Of a DNA stretch of 64,000 nt, positions 18,061-29,092 are shown piece by piece. Each line of letters opens with the position of its first letter. Position 1 is the first letter of the stretch. A model generated the notes under the pieces. The model was not told where the DNA came from. It searched no databases and saw nothing but the letters and a program-made list of their open reading frames with translations. Source of the stretch: Tipula vernalis (taxonomy: Eukaryota > Arthropoda > Insecta > Diptera > Tipulidae); NCBI GenBank assembly GCA_958295665.1, contig OY282560.1, positions 52,824,333-52,888,332 of the forward strand, read 5' to 3'. Both the position numbers and the translations under genes were made by a program.

Positions 18061-19943
18061 TAGACGATTAACGCCTCATTTTAAATATAATTAATATAAT
18101 AAAAATAAAAAAAAAACATATATATATAACTTAACTATCCGGCAGCCTGTTGATCAGTTGATTGTTTTGATTATGATTTCCATGCGCGGTGTGGTGGTTT
18201 TTGCTTGCTTATTGAACTACAAAGTAATTTTTTTCTAATCCGTAATTATAATGTATGCATGCATATATCCAAAGAAGTATCTTTATATAGCAAAAGAAAA
18301 AGGTTTTGTTGTCTTATCCAAAACTTTCTGTTATCTATCTAATTATATTAGTTTTATTCTTATATTGTTGTTGTGTCTCCGAATTATGTTGTATCTTATA
18401 CTTATATGTAAAATTGGTACTCTTGTGTTTAAGATTTATTTATTCATCCAAAAACTATATGAATGATTATATTTATAGACAAAACACTTAAGATTTTTTT
18501 AAAAAAAAACTTTTTATTGACAATACCAACTATCAATTTCACTTTAAAAAAAAAACTTTTTTTTTTATCAATTAAACAACATACGTGTATAATTACAAAA
18601 CAATTCACTTTCAATTAATCATATTTTATGAATTATTTTTTTTTTTTGTAGACACAGCAAATATAGAAATTCACTTTTTGCATGTCGCTGTTTACATTTT
18701 TATCCACTTTAATAATTTTATATTCAAAAATAAAATTTACAACAACAAAAAAAACAATTATCCTCTTCTTTTTATTGTTTTATCAATTTTTATTCAAGAT
18801 AATTTTATAAAAGAGAGAAAAAAAATTAACAAAAACACAATTCACTTAGATTTATTATCCTCAAAAAAAAAAATAATTTTTAATAAATTTAATTTTATAG
18901 TAACACTTTATAAAAAACTTAATTAAACTTAACTTAAATTCTAAAACTAAAAAGAACCAGATCGGCTCTACCGTTACAAATTTACTTTCAGACTGACTAA
19001 AAAAAAAATTTAGAAGTTCACAACGATTCTTCTTTTCCCTTCAAAACAATTATTATATTTTTTTTTTTTTTAAACGGAAACAGAATATCCAATTTAATTA
19101 CTGTACTTAATGATTTTACAAAAAAAAAAATGAAATTACAAAAATTTAATATGAGTTACCGGATTATATTTTTTTTTTTTTTTTTTGCATAATTGCAAAA
19201 AAAAAGTGTGAGAAAATTTGGATTGAAAAAAAAAATAAGAACCGTTGTGACGGCGTACACGTGCGTTGTTACATAGTTTTCTAAGTAACAGCACATTCCT
19301 CGTTGTCATCCTTGATTTCTTATACATGGTTAAACGGGAGTTCAACTATATCAAATTTTATTTTTCTTGCTAATATTTTTAACAGTTGAGGTTTTTTACG
19401 GGTGAAGATCATCACCCCAGCGATTAAACGAGATTAAAACTCAGTAAAAGATCGATACTTAATTTAAATTACTATATATATTTTATTTGTTTAATTATAC
19501 ATGTAGATACATATTGAAAAACTAACTATTTAAAATTGACATTTTTGATTATGAAATGTATTTTTTTACTGCCCATTTACAATGTTTTCGCAACAATACT
19601 AAAATCATAAAATCTAATATTTCATTATGGTGATCATAACATCCGTTGTTATGATTAAAAATAGTTTCAAATTCGAATCGCGATTTCGTAATTTCAATAC
19701 ATTTTTTTTAATATATTGTTTAATATTTTTGATATGTCCAGTGTTATTAAAGATTTTATGAAAAATATTTACACAACATTTTGAAAAATTAAAAAATATT
19801 TCAGATGGGGCATTTAAGCTTCCAAAATCAGAATTTTTAGAATAATTTTTAAAATAGATGAAACGCTCATTTTTAAGAGTTATTGTTTCTTCGCTTTGAG
19901 TAAGTAATAGCTCACACGAATTACATTTTATATTTTTATTAGA
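18061..19943. other. Extremely AT-rich, homopolymer-rich region
   Basis: There are long A and T runs (for example around 18541-18565, 19060-19072 and 19165-19190) and no convincing gene. A small hairpin, gggtgaagatcatcaccc, lies near 19400-19417, and a tcataacatccgttgttatga inverted repeat near 19635. Short open frames here are low complexity. Its right part probably includes the 3' flank of the P-like element. Confidence 0.45.
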
Positions 19944-22233
19944 TTAAAAAAAGACATACCCAATGTAATATTTAAGTGAAGCATCGTCTACATCTCCATC
20001 TCCATTTAAATTAGGCTCTGGGAGCACAAGTAAATCTTCAAATTCAAAATTTTCATTCTGGTTTGAATCATCGGATGGTATTGAGTTTTCAGTTATGTCT
20101 CTTGATTCAGGTGTTGTGTATACTTCATAATTCTCCAATTCGTTGAGACTAGATGTATCTTCTTCGTCATCATTTTCACAATTTGCAAGATTTGTGTTTT
20201 TTAATAATCTTAAGCACATTATCTGGGCAACCGTTCTGCTGAACTCCAAAACCGATGGATTTTTACAATGTCCTCCTTTCCCTCGAATAACCGAAAACAT
20301 ATTTTCAAGCGGATCTTGATTAAATCTTGAAGTTATTATGAATCTATCACAGTTATCTTTAAATAAATCATTAGGTAACTGGAGAATTGCATTTATTGTT
20401 GTTATTAACCCTTTGAAACAGAAATTGGGACTTTTTTTCTGACATTTTTAACTGCCTATGTATAATTTCATAGAAACCAAATTTTCAACTACGTGATTAT
20501 TATACTTCAAAGCACATTGGTTAATATTTGTGGCATACAAATTTCTGCTATTCAAATTACCGAACAATTTATCTAATTTTTCACAAAAGTTGGCTGTTGC
20601 AAGAGCATATTTTTTATTTTCGATAGAAAATTTATCAAGCTCATACATTGTTCTTATTGCAGCAGCTACAGTCCGACTGAAAATTTGAGTTGCCAATGCA
20701 ACTCGCATTTTTTCGAACGTATTTTGATATACATAAATGGCGATAAGTAATCTTAGGACACAGTTTTGTAGAACTATTTTTTTCCGTATCGTATAGTTCT
20801 CTTAATACTCCCCAGCTAACTACTCTATCAGGCGTTTTAATATTTGCTTGCATTAAATTATTTCTAAATGATTTTATTAGATGTGGAACATCAAACATGG
20901 CATAAATTTGTCTGTCTGCACAACTCATTTTAAAAAATGGGGTTTCGTCAGTTATGCTTAACAATTTGTACGCCTTTCTATTGTTTGATCCTTGAACACA
21001 TACTACAGCTTGCACAACAAATCCAATATGATCTAACAGTTTAATGTTTTCATTAATTAATTTTACCAAATGTTCACCAGATATTCCTTTGGCCGAAGTA
21101 TAGTATGATAAAACATATTTGTATTTAGAAAATAATCCACGGACCATAAACACCAACACATATTTTGCCACCTCAGGTTTTCTTTCAGTTCCATCATCTG
21201 TGTATCCTTGAATTAAATCATTTTTTATGTCATACTCCAAATCTCGTCGGATGTTCAATTCATCGAACATCAAAACTGCGTAACGATTTTCAATTGATAA
21301 ATTCGCAATTTTTTTTTTTAAATTTTCGACAACATTTTCATTTAGTCCGGGTGCAAGGTTTTTAATTGGCATCCAATTTATAATTGAACTCTTAGATGGT
21401 AAATTTAATTTTAAATTGTCTCGAAGAAATCTATAATATGCTGGAGATATAAAATATACGTTTTGGGCTATGTTACGCTGTTCTTGAAGATATTTAGAGG
21501 TTTTTGAATTTCGACATAAAATCATTTTTGCAAAATATTTTGCAGCCAAACTTAAATTTGATTCATCAATCTGTTTCCGCGTGTGTTGTGATTGTAGTTT
21601 TTTATTAGGAATTAATTTTCTTTTATTTTGAAATTGTAGGTAAATTAAAGTTTTTCGATTTTTTATGTATTTAATTTTCAATATGTCGTAATGTTTTTTT
21701 AATGATAAATATTTTTTTTTATATAATTCACTAATTTTAATATATTTTATACAGTTAGTGCAATCTGCTTCGACACTGCAAGATGTATTTGAATAATGTC
21801 TAGGAGATTTTATGTTCTCAAAGTCGAAAATACTCATTTCGGGCAATGTCCCACTGTCTTTATATCCATATGTTTTTATATTTTTATATTTTGATGAATT
21901 TTCAGGCAGATTTAAATCCGAAGATGAGTTACCGGCCATTGGCATTGAATCAACAACTACACTCTCATCCATCAATACCATATCATGGTCACCTAAATAT
22001 AATTTTGGGATAACATTTTTTTTTAATTTTCGTTTTCCTTTATCGGTCTCATCGAAGTGCTTTTCACAAATAATTAATTTTTTTTTTTAACTATCATGTG
22101 ACAATGAGCATTTGTCAAACCAAATTTGAAAAAATGGAGAATTTTGTTCCGGAAAACTATAAAACTTTCTATAAGGATGGCTGCGTCGAGTGGCTTTACA
22201 ATTTACAACAGCGCATGGGATTCCACTAACCAT
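19944..22233 (-). pseudogene. THAP-domain P-element-like transposase, inactivated
   Basis: The ATG at 22233 opens a THAP zinc finger: PCAVVNC, then SFPEQNSPFFQIW and, after a frameshift in an A-run (about 22079-22089), LIICEKHFDE. One frame of about 446 codons (21981-20641) follows with a lysine-rich helical region, SIINWMPIKNLAPG, a catalytic-type LMFDELNI, VVCVQGSNN and MFDVPHLIKSFRNNL. A second shift near 20720 leads to KMRVALATQIFSRTVAAAI-like text (20708 on), and a third near 20440 to SRFNQDPLENMFSVIRGKGG. The order and motifs match the P-element/THAP9 transposase family, a cut-and-paste enzyme with an RNase H-like core. Besides the three shifts, the Asp normally found in the C-D-Q-G motif is Val here (codon 20997-20995). 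No 31-bp-type terminal repeats were identified. Confidence 0.9.
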
Positions 22234-22676
22234 GTGGTTTTCTTTATCAAAAAAACGCCATTATAGAAATGAGTGCATAAGACAAATATTAAACTAAAAT
22301 AAGTTTTTACGTGACGAGAAAATAACTGTTTCTAAAAAATATGAACAACTGAAAAGGAACTTATTTTCTGTTACACATTTATCGAAAAACTCGATTCGTC
22401 AAATATATGTATTTAAGAAAATTAAGAACTAAATTGTTATTCTAATTTGTATTTTCGATATTAGAAACTAAAATTTAAACAAATTAAATTATTTTGTACT
22501 AAAATCAAGAATTATTGTTGCACTGTTTGCGTAACTCATCCACACCATATGAATTTTCTAGTCAAACTAAAAAATATTTTTTTAATGCAATGGTTGAAAA
22601 ATAGAGCGTGGAAAGGGTAATAGAGAAAAAACAGTATTAAAATTTGTATATGTGTGTTCTCTTGTATACTATATAC
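22234..22676. other. AT-rich upstream flank of the P-like gene
   Basis: It contains no gene. It would hold the 5' end of the P-like element (minus orientation), but I could not identify its terminal inverted repeat or an 8-bp target duplication. Confidence 0.4.
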
Positions 22677-22905
22677 AAAACCAACAAAAATGTTTATACA
22701 AGCCGTCTCGTTCGCGCCCTACACAGATTCTATCACAAAAAATGTACACTATATTTATTATGAATGTATCACCTATACTTATCTGTTTTGTGTATATATA
22801 CTTTCTGATTTATTTGTATGCATCACTAACACTACGCCTTAATGTACTTTTTTATACCTTAAGTGTTTGTACTGTTTGGCTTGTATAAACATTTTTGTTG
22901 GTTTT
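22677..22905. repeat. MITE/foldback with 28-bp perfect inverted repeats
   Basis: The 28 bases at 22677-22704 (including ccaacaaaaatgtttataca) are the exact reverse complement of 22878-22905. The 173-bp interior has no coding capacity. Flanks tata on both sides suggest but do not prove a TA target duplication. Confidence 0.65.
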
Positions 22906-22994
22906 GCTATATGCAATATAAAGAATTTATACCAATACATTACCAGGGTCAGAATAATTTACAACAACAATGCCATAATAGAAAAACGTATATA

Positions 22995-23110
22995 GCTTTG
23001 TATATCTCTAATATAATAAAATCTCTGGTTTAACTCATATGTTTTAATACACAATTGCACACTCAAAACTGAATGATTTTCAATGTCTGCTCTTCTACCA
23101 AAAGAGTTTC
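22995..23110. repeat. Dispersed repeat, copy C (partial)
   Basis: It shares 36 exact bases with copy B (as reverse complement), then an arm-like stretch gcacactcaaaactgaatg and the gattttcaatgtctgc block, which also resembles the start of the Helitron coding region near 7785-7800. It may be part of a non-autonomous Helitron-derived repeat. Confidence 0.5.
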
Positions 23111-23304
23111 ATTGTGCAAGCTAAACAAATTCATTTGAGTTTTATCAATGTGAATTGAAACATAAAACAGAAAAGAGAATTTGGATATTCAAGAAGAAAC
23201 GAAAACTTCTCTAACGCGAAACAAAAAACTCTTGATATTCGTATTTTACTTTTTATGTGTGTGTTGAATTTACTCATTCTCAAATAATGGTACAAATGAA
23301 CAAT

Positions 23305-23487
23305 TCACTCATGAGTTTTTCGATATCTGGTCGAATGTCGCGCTTCACGGGTCTGTCTTAACCGAATTCTTTCACGTTCATTGCGATCTTCACGTTCCTG
23401 GGCAGTACGATTAGATTGATAATTAATTTGATTCGTTGCATTTCGGGTTCTTCTGCCTAAATTTGTCCGCCGCCTTATAGGAGGCAT
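23305..23487 (-). pseudogene. Arginine-rich N-terminus of a Helitron Rep/helicase protein
   Basis: From the ATG at 23487 it encodes 60 residues starting MPPIRRRTNLGRRTRN, followed by a Glu/Arg-rich helical segment (QEREDRNERERIRLRQ), and stops at 23305. Insect Helitron proteins commonly open with such an MPP-R-rich, highly charged leader before the LNRAAF-type region, which is found here only at 7770-7757. No continuation of the Helitron frame follows, so this is a truncated remnant. A highly charged unrelated peptide remains possible. Confidence 0.55.
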
Positions 23488-23630
23488 ATTTAATATAAAT
23501 GAGTCACAAACACACAACACTTTTTAAATTTTATAGAAATTTGTGGCTTTTAGATTTAATAATATTATAAATTGACAAATATCGACATTAATATTTATAC
23601 GATACTAACGGCATTCAATTGTTTTGCCTT

Positions 23631-23781
23631 GAATGTTTTTGTCCCTTTCTTTCTTTAGAGTTTCATATGCATGAATATAAATGCACAATAAAACAGGCGT
23701 TGTTTTTATTGTAGAATTGTTTTGTTGTATTTTATATTCGTGCATATGATAATCAAAAGAAAGAAAGGGACAAAAACATTC
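23631..23781. repeat. Long hairpin-forming inverted repeat
   Basis: Arms of about 63 bp surround a loop of about 24 bp. The outer 26 bases (gaatgtttttgtccctttct and onward) are perfectly complementary, and the inner part is imperfect around catatgca and gaatataaa. It lies in the 5' leader of the Helitron fragment. A transcript would form a hairpin of about 150 nt. Confidence 0.7.
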
Positions 23782-23960
23782 GTATATAAAAGTGTTGTGT
23801 TTAGACTTTTTCAGGCAATTTTTTAAATTTTTCTCTCCGTAGGACCCATCCTCGTACTTCAAGGAATATTCTAAAAAAAGAATTAGCGAAATCGGTTCAG
23901 CTGCTCTCGAGATTTGCGCTTAGCAACACATTCAGCGATTCATTTTTATATTATAGATAA

Positions 23961-24098
23961 TGGACAGCGCGATATACATCGTGTGTTTTCTCTGTGACAG
24001 CTCACAGTTATATATAGTATTGTGTCCCACCGCTAGGCACAAGTTTATATATTAACTACGTTTATACCATAGTATAATTCGATTCGCTCTGTCCAACA
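23961..24098 (-). repeat. 3' LTR of the mag-type element
   Basis: 138 bp, with short terminal inverted repeats (tggacag ... ctgtcca). It differs from the other LTR at three positions that I can see, in the segment tattgtgtcccac versus taaggtgtcccgc. Confidence 0.93.
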
Positions 24099-24107
24099 TC
24101 TCCCTCC

Positions 24108-25338
24108 TTATTCGCAGACGTATTCTGCTAATCGAGCAGGTGGTTGTCGATGTCGCTTTGGTCGAGCATCCACAGTATTATTCCGTGGTGATCTGCTTTG
24201 TAGAGAATCCTGGAATTCCGTAACCATGTTATGAATACTGTCTGATAAATTTTCCATTGTGTTCCATGCTGTCTCATCATCAGCTGCTGATTCCGGATCT
24301 GATGTCAACATCAGATCTAATGGTAAATGATCGGATCTGGTATGATTATTCTCGGTGTAGCGACGTCTTAACTGATTTACAGAATACCGTGACGTGTGAT
24401 TCGTGTCAATAAGCCGTACTGAATAGATAACACTACCAATTTTTTTTTTCGATGACGCCGCATTCCCAAAACTTGTTAAATTGTTGCTCTTGTTAAATGT
24501 TACGATCCGTACCATGTTCTGGCGTAGGTTTCAACAAATCGAGTTCTATTCGAATTTGCCGACCCAAAAATAGTTCTGCTGGTGACTTCGATTTTTGTGT
24601 GTTTCGGTTGGGTGTTGATCGATATGCTTGGAGGAATTTGGTGAGTATTTCCTTGTTTGTCCCCTCCCCCTTTTGTTTATTTAGTGCACTCTTTAGTGTA
24701 TGGACAAATCGTTCGGCTCGCCCGTTCGACATCGGTTGATAGGGTGGCGTTAAGATGTGATTAATTCCTCGAGTACGACAGAAATCACTGAATTGTTTAC
24801 TTACGAATTGAGTCCCGTTATCGGTTACCAATGTTTCCGGATTGCCATTATGTGAAAAAAATTCGCTCATCTTCTCGATGCAAGTCATTGACGTGATGTT
24901 AGTGCATACTTGTACATCGGGAAACATTGAATATGAATCAACAGTGACCAGATACCATTCTCCGTCAATTGGTCCGGCGATGTCTGTATGGACTCGTTCC
25001 ATAGGGCGAATTGCACGTGGCCACGATTGCAGAAGAGTCTTGATGGGTGATTTTGCGTTCTCGGCGCATTTACTGCAGGATCGCGCGAGGTCTGTGACGT
25101 CATCAATATTAGGCCAGTACACATAGGCTCGGACAAGTATTTTCTTTGCTTCGATGCCCAAATGCGCTTTGTGCAACTGACGTAACATCAGCTTTCGGTA
25201 TCGTTTTGGAATGACGATTCTGTCACTAAACATAACACAACCGAATACAAACGAGAGTGATCCACGTCGATTGTAAAACTGCGCCAGTTCGTCGTCGTCC
25301 GTAATTTTCGCTTTTGAATTCGGCCAGTCTGATTTCAA
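24108..25338 (-). pseudogene. Integrase and C-terminal tail of pol, frameshifted near 24500
   Basis: The frame 25338-24493 contains the HHCC region (LHKAHLGIEAKK ... CSKC) and the three catalytic positions in VHTDIAGP, LVTDNGTQF and GRAERFVHTLK, followed by SPAELFLGRQIR. A shift near 24500 joins to the frame 24515-24108 with KIGSVIYSVRLIDTN and a charged tail ending RLAEYVCE. The integrase would insert the element's cDNA. The integrase core itself is unbroken in this copy, unlike RT. Confidence 0.88.
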
Positions 25339-25425
25339 ATACTGAACGATTACTCTAAAAATCTGGTCGCGCCATGATTTCCTTGATTTGATCGGTTATT
25401 TCTTCTTCGAGGTGGAGACAGGCAA

Positions 25426-26681
25426 TTAAATAGTCTTCATCGTCAACTCGGTTTGATCGAGTCGTGATAGAATATCAGCTGTTCCAAAATCATTTGTCGA
25501 CATGTATGATATGTCGAAATCGTATGTTGTTAACGTCAATGGCCACCGTTGAATTCGATTTGCGGTATACACGGGAATTCCGTTTTTCGATCCAAAAATG
25601 CTGAGAAGAGGCTTGTGGTCCGTTACTAATGTAAACCTTCTTCCGTAGATGTACCGATGGAATTTCTTGACTGCGTAGACAAGTGCAAGACCTTCATTTT
25701 TCCACTTGACTGTAATTTTTCTCAGCCTTTGTGAGCGTTCGCGACGCATGCGCAATCATCTTCTCCATTCCGTCTGAATAGACGTGTGCAATCGACGTGC
25801 CGACTCCCGCGTTGCTAGGCATCAGCGTAGATTTTGACACGAAGTGTTTGATCGTAATGTGTGAGAAGTAATTCGGAGGTGAGGATTTGTTTGAATTTGT
25901 CAAATGATTGTTGGCATTGGAGTGACCATTCCCATTTCACGTTTGCGTTCAAAAGTCGGTCTAATGCCTTGGCTATTTACGATCATTCCCAAATAATTTA
26001 CTTCGTTGCGAAAAAAATTACATTTCGTTAACTTCACTCGGAATCCGTACTGTTCTAATCGTTTATGGAGTCATTTGAGGATTGCTTTTTGAGTCTCCTC
26101 ATTCTTGGAGTGAACGAGAATATCGTCGAAATACGCGTTAGTTCCGTCAAGGCCGGCTAGCATAGCGTTTATTATTTGCTGGAAAATGCCGGGGGCGGAT
26201 TTTACTCCGAATGACAGACGATTGAATGTAAAAAGTCCCTTGTGTGTGTGTTGATTGTCAGGAATCGCTTTGATTTGTCGTCAACCTCGATTTGCAAATA
26301 AGCATCCGACAAATCGATTTTGCTGAATACTTTACTGCCAGCAAGCTGCGCGAACATTTCTTCTGGACATGGAAGTGGATATGCGTTGGTCTCGATGCAT
26401 GAATTCAGCCCAATTGAGTAGTCGGCGCCTATGCGTATATGACCGCTGGGCCGTTTGACCGCGACGATGGGTGCTGCCCACTCTGAGTACTCGTTCGGTG
26501 ATATGATGTCGAGTTTTTGAAGGCGATACAGTTCGCATTCGACTCCCTCCAATGCCGCGAATGACACCGGCCGCTTCGGTCGGTATATAGGACGAACGTC
26601 CGGCTTTATGTGGATGGTCGCTTTAGCCTTTAAACACTTCCCTGGTGTATCGCTAAATATGGTTTGAAATTCATTTTTCAC
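25426..26681 (-). pseudogene. Reverse transcriptase and RNase H of pol, frameshifted
   Basis: RT begins in the frame 26681-26202 with YRPKRPVSFAALEGVE, SEWAAPIVAVKRPSG and FSKIDLSDAYLQIEVDD (first catalytic Asp). After a shift near 26240 come LSFGVKSAPGIFQQI and NAYFDDILVHSK, with FDD as the catalytic box and a TGA stop soon after (near 26070). RNase H follows with a shift beside YADA near 25828, then SNAGVGTSIAHVYSDGMEKM, a further shift near 25700, LALVYAVKKFHRYIYGRRF and LVTDHKPLL. The order and motifs are Ty3/gypsy. The accumulated breaks mean no active enzyme from this copy. Confidence 0.9.
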
Positions 26682-27048
26682 TTCCGTAATGAATATGTCA
26701 TGTTCTGATTGTATCGCATGAATGACATTACATATTTCGTTTATCGGACGGTCCCAAATGCCTAAACGTTCGATCCAGTCTATGCCTAAAACATCAAGCT
26801 CTGTAATATTTGTAAGCAGATTTTATTCCAGTTGGACTTTATGTGGATCCAGGTGACCCTAGAGTTTGCCATGTTTGCTCTGAGATTATGGTCAGATCAG
26901 ACGCCGTGTCGATCTGTAGTTTCACGCTGGTTCCGTTAATCTCGACGTTGATGTATTTGCGTCGGGATGTTATGTCGCCATGATTTTTTGTCGGTGTTGA
27001 TCCCGTTGACACGTAGAGCCTGTGCTCGTGGCTGATTTCTCGGCTCAT
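26640..27048 (-). pseudogene. Aspartic protease region of pol, decayed
   Basis: The frame 27048-26839 carries KYINVEINGTSVKLQIDTAS with the catalytic Asp in the IDTAS variant of the D-T/S-G motif, then LTIISEQTW. After a shift the expected linker is still visible in other frames (VLGIDWIERLGIWDRPINEI near 26790-26730) leading into RT. The protease would process Gag-Pol, but the frame is broken in this copy. Confidence 0.75.
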
Positions 27049-27841
27049 TCCTTATGACCTACAATATGACATTGGTTGCACTTGTGTGTCGCAAATTGGC
27101 AGTTTCGAACCAAGTGTACACCACCGTAGAGCCAACATGGTCTGGATGGCCCAGCTGATTGATTTTGAACCGTGTCCGTCTTTCTCGGTTCGTCTTTAAG
27201 TTGTTCCGACAGAGTTGAAAAACCTGGTTGCGTCTGCTTCATGGCGTTGGTGACTGGTTGAGCTTTTGAACTTCCACCAATGATCGCTGTGTCGCGCTTG
27301 AGAATTAAAATACGTTGAGTTTCGGCGATTAGTTTCTCTAGTGATTGTTCGTTTGCATCCGCCCCGTCCAATTTTGCGAGAAGGCGGGTTCGAATTTCGG
27401 CGTCTTGTGAGGATTTTAACCCGCGCACGAACATTAGCTCTTTCAATCTGAATTCTTCACATTTTCGGTTTATCTGTGATGCGTACGTGACATAATCTGT
27501 GTTCTCATTCTTTGTGGTTTGAAGACACTTGTACCGAGTATTAAACAACGATTCCTGTCGTCCAAAAGCGTGTTTCAGTTTCTTCACAACCTCAGCGAAT
27601 GAAAAATCCTTTGGAGTTTTCGGACGAATCATATCTTTAAATTTGTCGTGAGCATTTGCGTTCAACTTGCGCAAAATCAAACGAATTCTTTCTGCATCGT
27701 TGAGGGATTTGGCGTCTTCCTGGCGGAAAACTTGCATGCTGTTGGCAATGCTTTCCATTCGATGTTCTCCACTTGGTACATTTACAGGTGTACCAAGTTT
27801 TTTTTTACTAATTCAGTTAACGCATTAACCAATTTTTCCAT
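27045..27841 (-). pseudogene. Gag of the mag-type element, frameshifted
   Basis: The ATG at 27841 starts MEKLVNALTELVKK. A run of nine A (minus strand, 27806-27798) shifts the frame, which then continues as a capsid-like region (RLILRKLNANAHDKF, FAEVVKKLKHAFGRQESLFNTRY, ELMFVRGLKSSQDAEIRTRLL) and ends in a Cys/His region, CWLYGGVHLVRNC then CNQCHIVGHKE. In mag-type gags the first knuckle is C-x2-C-x4-H-x4-C. Here its second Cys is Tyr. The family packages RNA through this region. The stop TGA overlaps the ATG of the next frame as ATGA. Confidence 0.85.
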
Positions 27842-27875
27842 CTCGAATTCAATATCTTTATTTTATATAATATAA

Positions 27876-28013
27876 TGGACAGCGCGATATACATCGTGTG
27901 TTTTCTCTGTGACAGCTCACAGTTATATATAGTAAGGTGTCCCGCCGCTAGGCACAAGTTTATATATTAACTACGTTTATACCATAGTATAATTCGATTC
28001 GCTCTGTCCAACA
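27876..28013 (-). repeat. 5' LTR of the mag-type element
   Basis: 138 bp, partner of 23961-24098. It contains tatatata and tataaac A/T boxes that could serve as a TATA element. It is followed in element orientation by a short AT-rich leader. Confidence 0.93.
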
Positions 28014-29092
28014 CTTATTAATGCATCCAACGATGGCAAACCAGAGAATACCGCCAATTATTGCAATTTAGCTGGGTATGAAGTTTTAGTTGTTAAAATC
28101 AGTGTAAATTATCTGTTATGTCAAATATATATCCTTTCAATCTTATATAAGAAAAAAGATCTGCCTGTTTGGCCGTTATAGGTTAATTTGGCTGAACCGC
28201 TTCAACTTCAACTGTTATTCTGTGTTTTCCGTCCTGTGCGACAATCATTTTACAGTTTCTTTATGCTTGAAGGAACCGACCAAATGGCACAGTGATTCAA
28301 GCTGCTGTGTTAAAATTTCGTTAGGAAAGGGATCCAAAAGAGATTTTGCATTATCTGATTACAATAAGCTATGGCGTGGTTGGAGTGCAGAAATCTTGCG
28401 GGACCTTTTTACCACTTCAATAATCCAATGAAATCATTTATTATGCAGATGGTCAACCAATAAATAATCTATGCTACGTTTCAAATAAAGTTAAAAATAA
28501 CAAATTAGTGTTTGAAAGAAAATTAAGCATTATACGAAATTACCTAGTAAAATTCTCCGCTATCAACGGTTGGCACTTTACCTCACTTTTTCGAAATCTC
28601 GTATGATTTTAATCATATTTTCAGTTTTGATGAAAAAATCAAAATTCTAAGCAATCAAAGTGTAGCTCGTAATTCAATTCTGATTGGAATCAATAATTTA
28701 AAGTCTCAAAGCAGTGTATTGATTGATTGATTGATTGATTGTGAGTGTACGGCCAAGCATTATAGCAAGTCTCCCGGACTCCCGGGCACACACCGTACAC
28801 CCGTTTACACACAACAAAACCGAAGGATAGGATAGGATTATTAGTTGGGACAGACTTGACCCGGTTACAGACACCAATGCGATCGATAGTTACTAAATTA
28901 ACGGCACAAAAGACAACACAATCTAACTACATTTTTAGATGATCATTTCTCTGGAATCCAGGGCCGGATACTCAGGTCTCCCTTAACCTAAATTAAAAAT
29001 TATTAATGTTGTAATTTCCCCCTGTTCGCCTTTCAATAATTTACCTGATAAAATATTCAAGAAAATCTAATCTAAAATTATAATTATAATTA
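28014..29092. other. Intergenic region, no recognised gene
   Basis: A plus-strand frame at 28222-28431 (69 codons, containing WRGWSAEILRDL) is unrecognised and may be chance. 28750-28900 is GC-richer with a cccggactcccggg-type palindrome and a gataggataggatt run, possibly a fragment of an unrecognised element. The string taaagtctcaaagcagtgta at 28699-28718 recurs at 34261. Confidence 0.35.
28719..28742. repeat. (ATTG)n simple repeat
   Basis: About six tandem copies of attg directly after the recurrent string that ends at 28719. Confidence 0.9.

Larger units (their letters stand above)
23305..23957 (-). mobile_element. 5' end of a Helitron (displaced fragment)
   Basis: In minus orientation the fragment begins TCTATAATATAAAAATGAAT at 23957, preceded by A, consistent with a Helitron 5'-TC terminus inserted between A and T. 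About 470 bp further in is an N-terminal Helitron-type coding exon (23487-23305). The terminus abuts the LTR of the next element with three bases between. The fragment is not joined to the Helitron at 3785-7790. It may be a separate copy. Confidence 0.6.
23961..28013 (-). mobile_element. Ty3/gypsy retrotransposon, mag/K02A2.6 type, decayed
   Basis: 138-bp LTRs (23961-24098 and 27876-28013) begin TGTTGGACAG and end CTGTCCA in element orientation. I count three differences between them. Between them, in order, are gag, protease, RT, RNase H and integrase, all on the minus strand, with frameshifts and at least one stop. The total length, just over 4 kb, is short for the family. The leader between the 5' LTR and the gag ATG is only about 34 nt and has no recognisable tRNA primer site. 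No target duplication is seen because a Helitron end sits against the left LTR. Confidence 0.92.

Noticed and set aside
18251..18926. Several 60-113-codon frames
   Set aside because: They are AT-driven low-complexity frames rich in Ile, Phe, Leu and Lys in homopolymer-rich DNA.
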